Notes under the pieces: model-generated
Told to the model about the DNA's origin: nothing
Seen by the model: the letters and a program-made list of their open reading frames with translations, nothing else
Database searches by the model: none
Part shown: piece by piece, positions 1-11,200 of the stretch
Layout of the letters: every line of letters starts with the position of its first letter
How positions within the stretch are numbered: the first letter of the stretch is position 1
Position numbers and translations under genes: made by a program
From: Paenibacillus sp. AN1007
GTDB taxonomy: Bacteria > Bacillota > Bacilli > Paenibacillales > Paenibacillaceae
Assembly: GCF_040702995.1 (NCBI RefSeq)
Contig: NZ_CP159992.1
Span: forward strand, 1,947,501 to 2,011,500
Direction of reading: 5' to 3'
Length of the DNA: 64,000 bases

Positions 1-2
1 AG

Positions 3-3000
3 CTTAAGGAGACGCTGGCTCTTGTCATGAAGCACCAGCGCGTTCCATTACCGATGGTAACCGAGCAGCTTGCACCTATGAAGGCACCGGAGACCCGCAT
101 TTTATTTAATATGGACAGAACGATTCATCATCTCCAATTCGAGAATATGGAGACGCAGTTTATTTCGTATCCGATCAAACATATTTCTTATGATTTATTT
201 CTCAATATTACGGATGTGGATCGTGAATTGTATCTTGATTTTGATTACAATACCGATCTGGTTGGACATGAAATGATGAAGTTGTGGTGCGAAGGATTCA
301 AAAGCTTGCTTCAAGGCATGGTGAGCCATCCGGAAGCTGAAATCTCATCTTTATCATTATTTTCAGATCAGCAGCAGGTGCAGCTGCATGATATGTACAG
401 TCAGTTTAAAACTGAGCATGCTGCTGGCGTTAGGCGTACTGCCGAGTTTGTGTATCCGGCTAACGGTATTGAACAAAAGCTGGCGCAGATTTGGGAGGAC
501 GTATTGTCCGTGAATCAAGTGGGCAGGAATGATCACTTTTTTGATCTCGGAGGAAATTCGCTTCAGGCCACCTTGATGCTCTCCAAAGTCCATCAGCAGT
601 TTCAGCAGCAGATTTCGATCGTTCAATTATTCAAGAATAAACGACTGAATGAGCTTGCCAGTCTGATTACAGGGGAGAGTGATAGTACACTCGTTCCGAT
701 TAAACCGGTTGACATCAAAGCGTTTTACGAGACTTCTCCCGCACAACAACGAATCTATTTTCTGGATCAATTTGAACCGAACAGTGTGTTTCAGAATATG
801 TGCGGTCATCTCACGGTCAGAGGACATATCGATGAAGCTGGATTGATTGGTGCATTAGAACAAATTGTGCAGCGTCACGAAGCTTTTCGTACAAGTTTTC
901 ATTTGATTGATGGAGAGCTTTATCAAACCATCGCACCTTCCATTGAGTTTCAAGTGAAACGATCAGAACTGAGTCAAGATTCATTGGACCAGCAGGTTAA
1001 GTCGTTTACGAGACCATTTGACTGCTCACAAGCTCCATTAATACGTGCCGAATTCATTCGTGCAGATGCGGATCATGCTGAGATTCTAATTGAGATGCAT
1101 CATATTATATCGGATGGGTATTCGGTGGGTATTCTTGCTAATGAACTTATTGATATATATGAAGGAAAAAGCATGCCGGAGATCAAGGTTGAATACAAGG
1201 ACTTTACCGCCTGGCAGAAAGACTACATGGCAGGTGACGCCTACAAAGAGCAGGAGAAATACTGGCTGGATCAATTCAGCGGGGAAATCCCTTATTTGAA
1301 TCTGCCTACCGATTTTGTTCGAACACCTCACTTGACTTCGGCGGGGTCAAGGCTGTCATTTGTTCTGGAACCGCATTTGAAAGAATCTTTGGAGCGACTC
1401 GCCAAACAGACGGGCACCACGCTGTTTATGGTGTTGTTGGCAGCGTATAATGTGCTGCTTCATCGATATACGGCCCAAGAGGATATTATTTTAGGAACGC
1501 CAACATCCGGAAGAAATCATCCGGATGTCGAGCATATGATCGGCGTCTTTATTCAGACGGTGGCAGTTCGATCACAGCCTGCCGCGAATAAGTCATTTCG
1601 ATGCTATCTTGAAGAGATCAAAAATCAATCTCTGGATGCACTCGCTAACCAAGACTATCTTTTTGACCATCTAGTCGAGAAGTTAAACACGCATCGTGAG
1701 ACGACGGGAACGGCACTATTTAATACCATGTATCTTTTTCAAAATACAGCATTGAACCAAAGAAAGAAAAAGGACTGTCATTTCAAGGTGAGAGAGATTA
1801 ACGTCGGCGTATCCTTGTATGATCTGATGTTCGTTGTCGAAGATGATAATGAGGGCCTGGAGATGCATTTGAATTACAAGACAGATCTGTTTGAACGAAG
1901 CACCATTGAACGCATGAAGACACATCTGCTTCATATCCTCAGAGACATCGTAATCAAACCGGATATGTTATTGTCCGATATTCAAATGCTGTCTGAACAA
2001 GAGCAGTACGTCCTTTTACATGAATTTAACGACAATGCCATGGACTATTCTCGAGAATATACCATTCAGGAAAGATTCGAGGCACAGGTCGCAAGGACAC
2101 CTGACCAATTGGCCGTTAGTTATGGTGATCAGCGATTAACGTATCGTGAATTGAATGAACGGGCGAATCAACTGGCCCATACGCTGAGAGCTGAAGGTGT
2201 GGGTGCGGACCAACTCGTAGGCATCATGACAGATCGCTCCATGGACATGATCGTTGGCATCTTTGGCATTTTAAAAGCAGGCGGGGCGTATGTTCCGCTT
2301 GATCCGGAATCTCCCGAAGATCGTATGCAGCATATGCTGCGTGACTCAGGAGCAAAGTTGTTAGTTGTGCAGAAGCACCTCAAACAAAGGGTGTCTTTTG
2401 ATGGCAAAATAATCGATTTAAACGATGAAAAAACATATGCATCTGAGCTCTCCAACTTGAAGGCGACAGGCGATTTCAGAAGCTTAGCTTATGTAATCTA
2501 TACTTCAGGTACAACGGGTATGCCGAAAGGTGTGATGATCGAACACGCTCAAGTTGTTCATCTGGTTACTTCGCTGTACAGCCAGGTCATTGATGAGCCG
2601 AATAGGGGTCTGCACATTGCTGTGCTGGCACCTTATTATTTCGATGCATCGGTGAAGCAGATTTTTGGCGCGCTGCTGTCCGGACATGCTTTGTTTGTCG
2701 CGGACAGGGAAGTGGTAGGAGATGGACAAGAACTAATAAATTTTTACAAGCGGTATCGAATTGATCTGACCGATGGTACACCTGCGCACTTGAAATTGCT
2801 CAGCAGGGCAAAAGACGTGCAGGGAATCTCGTTAAAATATATGCTCATTGGCGGAGAGGCTCTTTCTCAGCAAAGTGCAGCTGAATTAAATACGTTGTTC
2901 ACGCTTAGCTATGCAGCACCACCAACGATTATAAACGTGTATGGTCCGACCGAATGTTGTGTCGATGCTGCGGCTTACCGTATCGGTCCGGAGGAGCTTC

Positions 3001-5195
3001 AGACAGAAAATAGACGAGATCATCTGCCGATTGGCCGAGCATTAGGAAACAACCGCTTGTATGTATTGAACAAACATGAACAAGTTCAGCCAATAGGTGT
3101 TGTAGGAGAACTATGTATTTCCGGCGACGGTGTAGGCAGAGGGTATTTGAACCTGCCCGAGCTGACGGCAGAGAGATTCGTACGTGATCCTTTTGTACAA
3201 GGTGCGACCATGTATAAAACTGGAGATATGGTCAGATGGCTGCCGGACGGCATTATGGAGTATCTGGGACGAATCGATCATCAAATTAAGATCCGCGGTT
3301 ACCGGATTGAAGTGGGCGAAGTGGAAGCAGCTTTGTTACATGTACCCGGTGTGAAAGAAGCGATCGTTACGGCGCATGAGGATACAGACGGGGACAAATC
3401 TCTATGTGCTTACTTCACTGCGGATTTCGAACAAACCGCTGCAGCGTTGAAACAGACTCTCTCCACCATGCTGCCCAATTATATGGTTCCAGCTTACTTT
3501 ATACAGCTGCAAAAGATGCCTCTGACATCTAACGGGAAGGTTAATCGCCGTTTACTTCCGCCTCCGCTGGAAAATATGCTGACGGGAAGTGACTATATTG
3601 AAGCCCGAACAAGCACAGAAAAAGCGCTACTGCCCATTTGGAAGGATGTACTTGGTGTAGATAAAATCAGTATAAAAGACAGTTTCTTTGATATAGGTGG
3701 CAATTCCTTACGCGCAACAAAGCTGGCTTACAAAATTCATCAAAACCTGAGTATTCGTATCTCGGTCAGAAACGTCTTTGAATGGCAGACGATGCAGCAA
3801 ATGGCCCAGTCTATAGATCAGATGGAGCAGCAGGCTAACCGGTCCATTCCTCAAGCAGCAGAAAAAGAATATTATCCTATTTCTTCTGCACAGATGAGGA
3901 TGTACATTATGAGCATTAAATCCGGTGAGGAACTCATATACAACATGTCAGGCATGTTCAGAATGGAAGGAAAGCTCGATCGGACAAGATTAGAAGAAGC
4001 TTTCCAGCAGTTAGTAGATCGTCATGAATCTCTTCGGACAGCTTTCAAAGTTATCCATGGAGAGCCCAAACAAATCATATATCCTGAGGTGAAATTTGTT
4101 ATTGAGTCTATCCAGGCAGCGGAACACGACCTGGAAGATCAAGTGCAGCAGTTTATTCGCATATTTGATCTCGGACAAGCACCGCTTATGAGAGCTGGAC
4201 TGATTGAACTTCAACAGGACTGCCATGTACTGCTGGTTGATCTGCATCATATTATTGCTGATGGATTATCTGTGCAGATTCTAATGACCGAACTCAGCAA
4301 GTTATATTGCGGAGAAGAGTTATCTCCTCTTCGAATCCAATATAAGGATTATGCGGAGTGGCAGCAGAGCGAGCTTCAAAGCGATTGGATGAAAAAGCAG
4401 GAGCAGTATTGGCTCGAGGTTTTCAATGAGGAGATTCCGCTGCTGGAACTGCCAACAGATTATGAAAGACCTGACACGCTTCGTTATGAGGGAGATCGTT
4501 TGGACATTGTGGTGAAAGATGACATCGCTGCAGGGTTGAGAGAATTAGAGGTTCAGACAGGAACAACATTATACATGATTCTGCTCGCGGCTTATACCAT
4601 TCTGTTATCTAAATATAGTGGACAAGAAGATATCATCGTGGGTATGCCGATTGCGGGAAGAACACATGCGGAGCTGGAGCCGGTGATGGGCATGTTCGTA
4701 AATACACTGGCTGTTCGCAATCAGCCTGCGGGCGATAAAACTTTTGCAGCATATCTGCTGGAAGTCAAAGAAAATATGCTGAACGCTTATGAAAATCAGG
4801 ATTATCCATTCGAGGAATTGATCAAAAAAATTGATCTGACCAAGGATGCACGGCGAAATCCGTTGTTCGACACGATGTTTGTACTGCAGAATACAGGCTC
4901 GTCAGAACTGCAAATGGATGGTATCACCTGTCAGCCTTACGCTCCCAATAATTATGTGTCCAAGTTCGATTTAACGCTGTATGTCACCCAGTCAGATCAT
5001 CGATTGGAAGCCGTTTTTGAATACAGCACAGTTCTGTTTGAGAAAACAGCGATTGAAGCCATGTCACAAAATTTGCTGCTGATTCTGACAACGATATGCC
5101 TTGAACCTCATAAGGAAATCAAACACATTAAATTAAATGAAGAAGACATGGATGATCATTCGCTGACCGAGCTGATGGAGATGGATTTTTTCTGA
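3..5195 (+). CDS. Nonribosomal peptide synthetase, 5'-truncated (C-PCP-C-A-PCP-C)
   Basis: The frame is open to the left edge (LKETLALV precedes the first Met at 27), so the N-terminus lies outside the window. Domains in order: the end of a condensation domain (about residues 1-120); a PCP with DLGGNSL near residue 175; a C domain with HHIISDG near 357; an adenylation domain with YTSGTTG near 825 and YGPTE near 985; a second PCP with DIGGNSL near 1222; and a final C domain with HHIIADG near 1406 that runs to the stop. No A domain separates the first C from the first PCP. A-domain pocket residues read by eye are D-A-K-D-L-G-V-V-D, the known Glu code of surfactin-type synthetases. The C-terminal C domain implies that the next residue is activated on the following protein, which starts 36 bases downstream. 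Confidence 0.96.
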   Translation, partial: LKETLALVMKHQRVPLPMVTEQLAPMKAPETRILFNMDRTIHHLQFENMETQFISYPIKHISYDLFLNITDVDRELYLDFDYNTDLVGHEMMKLWCEGFKSLLQGMVSHPEAEISSLSLFSDQQQVQLHDMYSQFKTEHAAGVRRTAEFVYPANGIEQKLAQIWEDVLSVNQVGRNDHFFDLGGNSLQATLMLSKVHQQFQQQISIVQLFKNKRLNELASLITGESDSTLVPIKPVDIKAFYETSPAQQRIYFLDQFEPNSVFQNMCGHLTVRGHIDEAGLIGALEQIVQRHEAFRTSFHLIDGELYQTIAPSIEFQVKRSELSQDSLDQQVKSFTRPFDCSQAPLIRAEFIRADADHAEILIEMHHIISDGYSVGILANELIDIYEGKSMPEIKVEYKDFTAWQKDYMAGDAYKEQEKYWLDQFSGEIPYLNLPTDFVRTPHLTSAGSRLSFVLEPHLKESLERLAKQTGTTLFMVLLAAYNVLLHRYTAQEDIILGTPTSGRNHPDVEHMIGVFIQTVAVRSQPAANKSFRCYLEEIKNQSLDALANQDYLFDHLVEKLNTHRETTGTALFNTMYLFQNTALNQRKKKDCHFKVREINVGVSLYDLMFVVEDDNEGLEMHLNYKTDLFERSTIERMKTHLLHILRDIVIKPDMLLSDIQMLSEQEQYVLLHEFNDNAMDYSREYTIQERFEAQVARTPDQLAVSYGDQRLTYRELNERANQLAHTLRAEGVGADQLVGIMTDRSMDMIVGIFGILKAGGAYVPLDPESPEDRMQHMLRDSGAKLLVVQKHLKQRVSFDGKIIDLNDEKTYASELSNLKATGDFRSLAYVIYTSGTTGMPKGVMIEHAQVVHLVTSLYSQVIDEPNRGLHIAVLAPYYFDASVKQIFGALLSGHALFVADREVVGDGQELINFYKRYRIDLTDGTPAHLKLLSRAKDVQGISLKYMLIGGEALSQQSAAELNTLFTLSYAAPPTIINVYGPTECCVDAAAYRIGPEELQTENRRDHLPIGRALGNNRLYVLNKHEQVQPIGVVGELCISGDGVGRGYLNLPELTAERFVRDPFVQGATMYKTGDMVRWLPDGIMEYLGRIDHQIKIRGYRIEVGEVEAALLHVPGVKEAIVTAHEDTDGDKSLCAYFTADFEQTAAALKQTLSTMLPNYMVPAYFIQLQKMPLTSNGKVNRRLLPPPLENMLTGSDYIEARTSTEKALLPIWKDVLGVDKISIKDSFFDIGGNSLRATKLAYKIHQNLSIRISVRNVFEWQTMQQMAQSIDQMEQQANRSIPQAAEKEYYPISSAQMRMYIMSIKSGEELIYNMSGMFRMEGKLDRTRLEEAFQQLVDRHESLRTAFKVIHGEPKQIIYPEVKFVIESIQAAEHDLEDQVQQFIRIFDLGQAPLMRAGLIELQQDCHVLLVDLHHIIADGLSVQILMTELSKLYCGEELSPLRIQYKDYAEWQQSELQSDWMKKQEQYWLEVFNEEIPLLELPTDYERPDTLRYEGDRLDIVVKDDIAAGLRELEVQTGTTLYMILLAAYTILLSKYSGQEDIIVGMPIAGRTHAELEPVMGMFVNTLAVRNQPAGDKTFAAYLLEVKENMLNAYENQDYPFEELIKKIDLTKDARRNPLFDTMFVLQNTGSSELQMDGITCQPYAPNNYVSKFDLTLYVTQSDHRLEAVFEYSTVLFEKTAIEAMSQNLLLILTTICLEPHKEIKHIKLNEEDMDDHSLTELMEMDFF

Positions 5196-5231
5196 ATGAG
5201 CCTAAATTATAAATAGTGATCGGGGTGCCGT

Positions 5232-8200
5232 ATGTCTATATTTAAGAAACAAGAATTGTATTGGGCAGGCCGATTTGAAGAAGAAGATGTTCTTGTTCAT
5301 CTGCCGTATTGCCGGATAGATTCCAAACATACAGATGATCCACAACATGCAAATTTTATTGATAAGAAGATGTCCGTTGACGTTTCTAATCAAATCATGT
5401 CGATTTCCAGAAATATCCCCAAGGCTGTGTACACCCTATTGTTAGCTGGAGTTCAATGTCTGTTATACAAATACACGAATGAAAGCACCATCATTATGGG
5501 CATGAGAGCGATGGAAGAGCACGAGGGGGATTTATCCCCCTCGAATAAGGTTCTTCTCTTAAAAAATAATATCGATTCGGCGATGTCTTTCAAATCGGTA
5601 TTGAATCAAATGAAGATCAGTTTTAGTGAAGCTGTTCAGCACCAACGCATTCCTTTCCGAAAAATGGTTGAACGTTTAAATATCCAATATGACTCCAACC
5701 ATGTGCCTATGATCCATACGTTAGTTTCATACGGGGAAGCTCGGACGATTCCCGATGAGAATAACGTAAGAGCAGCGACCATGTTTCACTTCGAACTGGA
5801 GAACGATGTTGTTCGTTTGAAATTAGTTTATGATGCAGAGCGTTATGACCGAGATTACATGCTGCAGGCTGCAGAGCATCTGGATCAGTTATTCGCTATT
5901 ATGTTGAACCAGCCCGATCTGGAGCTGCGTCAAGTCGATATGTTATCCGCATCTCAACGGAACAAGCTGTTATTTGATTTTAACGATACAAGTATGAGAT
6001 ATTCGCGCAGCAAGACGATGCATCAACTATTTGAAGAACAGGTGGAGCAAACACCGGATTATCCTGCAGTGGTATTTGAAAACAAATCCCTAACGTACAG
6101 GGAATTAAATCAGCAATCCAACCGATTGGCCCGGACCCTTCAAGCGAAAGGGCTGCAGACAGGGCAGTTCGTTGGCATTATGGCAGAGCGCTCGCTGGAG
6201 ATGATTGTAGGATTATTCGGTATTCTGAAAGCCGGAGGAGCTTACGTTCCCATCGATCCGGAATCTCCGGCAGATCGTATTCAGTTCATTCTTAAGGATT
6301 CAGAAGCGGCTTGGCTGCTGTATCAAAATCATCTGCAGAAACCTGAACAATATGCAGGGTTATGTGTCACGCTGGATGCTGAAGCTCATGGTAATAACGA
6401 TGATATGAATTTGGAGCAGACGGCCCGTGCAGATGATCTGGCATATGTAATCTATACGTCAGGGACGACAGGCAATCCCAAGGGGGTCATGATTGAACAC
6501 GCCAGCATTGTAAATTCATTGCAGTGGAAATCGGATTTTTATCATTTTAGCGGGAATGATCGGGTATTAATGCTGAATCCCTTCGTATTTGATTCGTTCA
6601 TCACTCATTTTTTTGGTCCGATCATCTCGGGGTCAACCGTGTACTTATTAAACGGGCAGGAATGCAAAGACGCAGTGGCCATTAATTCGATCATCAAAAA
6701 ACAGGCAATTACGCACATTCAAAGCCCGCCGAGTTTCTTGATGACCCTCCTGGAACAAGCGAAAGCAGAGGAATGGGCTTCGATGAAAAATGTAGTGGCT
6801 GCGGGAGAGAGGATTGTGCCTTCGTTGATCCAACGATTGAACCGCATCAATCCTCGGATCGAGGTGTGCAACGAGTATGGACCGACTGAAAATAGTGTCG
6901 TATCCACCATTCTTTTGATTAATTCCCCGGAGCAGTATATTTCTATTGGGAAGCCGATTGCAAACAATAGAGTCTACATTTTAGGTGAACACCATGACCT
7001 GCAGCCTGTAGGAGTTCAGGGAGAATTATGTGTGGCGGGAGCAGGACTTGCCAGAGGATACCTGAACCGTCCTGACCTGACGGCGGAGAAGTTCGTTAAT
7101 GATCCTTTTGTGCCAGGAGCCAAGATGTACAGGACGGGGGACTATGCAAGATGGCTGCCCGACGGAAATATCGAATATATCGGAAGAATGGACCATCAAG
7201 AGAAAATCCGTGGTTACCGGATTGAACTTGGTGAAGTAGAGGCAGCTCTTCTAAATATAAGCAGGATTCAAGAGGCGATCGTGCTGGCTATAGAGGATGA
7301 AGCGGGCGCGAAGCAGTTATGTGCGTATTTCGTGGGAGCGGGCGCGATGACCATTACAGAGCTGCGGGACGACCTGTCCCTGCAGCTGCCAAACTATATG
7401 ATTCCGTCCTATTTTGTACAACTGGATCAGATGCCGCTTACGTCCAATGGAAAGGTGGATCGTAATGCACTGCCTTCTCCCAAAGATTATATGTTAAAGG
7501 GAATGCAGTATGAAGCGCCGCGGACCGTTCTGGAAAAACAGCTGGCATCCATCTGGGAAACTGTGCTGGGCGTGCAGCATATCGGGCTTCTGGATAATTT
7601 TTTCGAACTGGGCGGAGATTCAATCAAATCCATACAGGTCTCTTCGAGGCTGTACCAAGCTGGTTATCAGGTGCAGATGGATCATCTGTTTAAGAACCCG
7701 ACCATTGCAAGCTTGATCCCATATGTTCAACCTGTAAGCTCGATGTCAGAGCAGGGAACAACCACAGGCCAAGTGCTGTTGACTCCTATCCAGCATTGGT
7801 TTTTCGAACAGTACAAGGTGGATCGTTATCATTATAATCAGTCCATTATGCTGTATCGGCAGGAAGGTTTTGAGGAGGCGCTGCTTGGCCGTGTATTCGA
7901 TAAATTGATTGAGCATCATGATGCACTTCGCATGGTGTATCGTCAAACGGAACAAGGGTATGAGGCGTGGAATCAAGGACTGGAACAGCAAAAAACGTTA
8001 TATACACTTGACGTGATGGATTACAGGTCGGCAGCAGATCCATCTCTGCAAATCACAGCGAAAGCAAATGAACTTCAGCGTATGCTCGGATTGGAACAAG
8101 GCCCTTTAATAAAGCTGTGTGTGTTTCAGTGTGCTGACGGTGATCATCTATTCATTGTAATCCATCATCTGCTTATCGATGGGGTTTCATGGAGAGTTCT

Positions 8201-11200
8201 GATTGAAGATATATCGAAGAGCTATGAACAAGTAAGTCGTGAAAAACCGATGCAGCTGCCGCCCAAAACAACTTCGGTTCAGTTATGGTCGGAACAGCTG
8301 CAGTTGTACGCGGACAGCGAAGGCATGAAACAAGAACTGGACTACTGGAGTGAAGTCGAACAAACATCCTTTAAGCCACTGCCGACCGATTTCAGAACGA
8401 AAGATGCTTTGGAAAAGGACAGCGAGCAGCTTACCATAGAATGGACGACAGCGGAAACGGAGCAGCTGTTGAAACATGCCAATCGTGCATATAACACCGA
8501 GATGAACGATCTCCTGCTCAGCGCACTAGGCATGTCGATATATCAATGGACGGGTATGGATCAGGTTCTTGTGAATCTGGAGGGACATGGCAGAGAGTCT
8601 ATCATTCCGGACCTGGATATTACACGAACAGTGGGATGGTTTACGAGCCAATACCCGGTTGTGCTTGATATGAGAGGCCTATCTAATGTATCTCAGCTTA
8701 TCAAGACAACCAAAGAAAACCTCCGCAGCATCCCTAATAAAGGGATTGGGTATGGGATATTAAGATATTTGAGCACTTATGCCAAAGAATCTCCACTGAC
8801 CCTGAATCCTGAAATTAGTTTTAACTATTTGGGACAATTTGACCAGGATCTGCAGCATAGCGGAATGCACATGTCTCCTTATTCGTCTGGGACTGATGCA
8901 AGTGAGAATCACAGAAGAAATGTTCTTATTGACATCAATGCTTTAATTGTGGAAGGAAAACTGTCGTTATCCTTAAAGTACAGCCATACACAATATCGAA
9001 AAGAAACGATGGAGCTGGTGGCAGCGTACTTTAAAAATCATTTGCAGGAAATAATGATGCACTGCGTCACAAAAGAGAAACCGGAACTAACTCCAAGTGA
9101 TCTGTCGTTAAAAGGAATGACCATGGAAGAGTTGGAAGGTCTGGTTCGCGAATCTGAATCTATCGGTGAAATCGAAGACATATATGCGCTGTCTCCGATG
9201 CAGAACGGGATGTTTTTCCATAATATTCTTCATTCCAGTTCTGAAGCTTACGTGCTTCAAACGACGCTGAATCTTCATGGTTTATTAGACGTGACAGCAT
9301 TTGAGAGAAGTTTGGATGAATTGATAGAGCGTCATTCGATTCTGAGAACGAACTTTCACAGCCGATGGAAAAACGGTCCCCTGCAGGTCGTTTACCGTCA
9401 TAAATCAAACGGGATTTTATACGAAGATTTGCGTGAGATGAAGGAAAAAGATCGCGAAGCATACGCGGCAGCTTATACGAGGGAAGATAAAAGAAAAGGT
9501 TTTGATCTGGCTCAAGATGTGTTGATGCGGATTTCGATCCTGCAGATGCATGATCAAACCTATCGTTTCATCTGGAATTACCATCATATTCTAATGGATG
9601 GCTGGTGTCTGTCTCTTGTGATCCAGGAGCTGTTCGATGGTTATTTTGCGATTCTGGAACAACGAAGACGGGAGGAGCAGGCAGCTGCACCTTACAGACA
9701 TTATATTGAATGGCTGGATAAACAGGATCATGAAGCATCTCTGAAATACTGGAGTGACTACCTGCAGGGTTATGAGGAACAAACGGCTTTGCCGAAAAAG
9801 CATAAGGTTTCAAAGAGCAGTGCATATCATTCAGAAAATCTCATTTGCACACTGAGTCAGGAATTAACACGGCGTATTACACATGTCGCAAGTCAGAATC
9901 AGGTAACGCTGAATACGTTAATGCAGACGGCTTGGGGACTGCTGCTGCAGAAATACAACAGCAGTCAAGATGTCGTATTCGGAAGTGTAGTATCAGGCAG
10001 ACCTGCGGAGATCCCTGGAGTTGAACGCATAATTGGCCTGTTTATTAATACCATCCCTGTGCGGATTCAGGCGCAGGGAAACGAAACATTTGCAGCGATG
10101 TTGAAACGAAATCAGGAGCAGGCTGTCGCTTCACACCCACATGAAACGTTTCCGTTGTATGAGATTCAAGCGGAAACCACACAAAAACAAAATTTAATCG
10201 ATCACATTCTCATATTTGAGAATTATCCTGTACAAGGCATTACCGAACGGTTTGGGGATCAGGAGCAGACAGCTCTTCAAATTACGAACGTAGAAGCAGA
10301 TGAACAAACCAATTACGATTTCAACCTGATTATCAAACCAGGCCAATTGCTGAAATGTATGTTTTATTACAATGGCAGTGTCTATGATCGGGCAGGTATA
10401 GAACGGATTCAAGGTCACTTGATTCAACTGCTGGAGCAGGTGGTGAACAACCCGAATATTCCGATCGACGATATAGACCTGATGACAGCACAGGAAAAAG
10501 CCCAGATCTTAGAGTCTTTCAATGATACCAAGGCCGCATATCCAATGGATAAAACAATCCATGCACTGTTTGAGGACCAGGTGGAACGAACTCCTGAACA
10601 CGTCGCGGTTGTATTCGAAGGTGAGCAGCTGACCTATCAGACACTGAACAGAAAAGCCAATCAATTGGCAAGAACACTGCATGCCAAAGGAATTCAACAG
10701 GATCAGTTAATTGGTATTATCGCTGAACGTTCCTTGGATATGGTGGTGGGAATTCTTGCGATTTTGAAAGCGGGGGGTGCATATGTACCGATTGATCCTG
10801 AATACCCAGCGGATCGTGTGAATTACATGCTTGCGGATTCAGGTATACGTGTACTGCTGCTGCAGAGCCATCTGCAGGAACGGATTTCTTTTGCAGGAGA
10901 AGTCATCTGTCTCGATGATCTGACCGCATATCATGAAGAGGATGCCAACCTGGGATGGAGTGTCAGCCCGACAGGACTCGCCTACGTGATCTATACTTCA
11001 GGAACGACGGGTAAGCCCAAAGGCACATGCATTGAACATAAAAACGTAGTTCGATTGCTGTTCAACAGCCAAAACAGGTTTGATTTTAAATCCTCGGATA
11101 CTTGGACGCTGTTCCATTCCTTTTGCTTTGATTTCTCGGTATGGGAAATGTACGGTGCCCTGCTCTATGGTGGAAAGCTCGTTATAGTACCCCAAATGAC

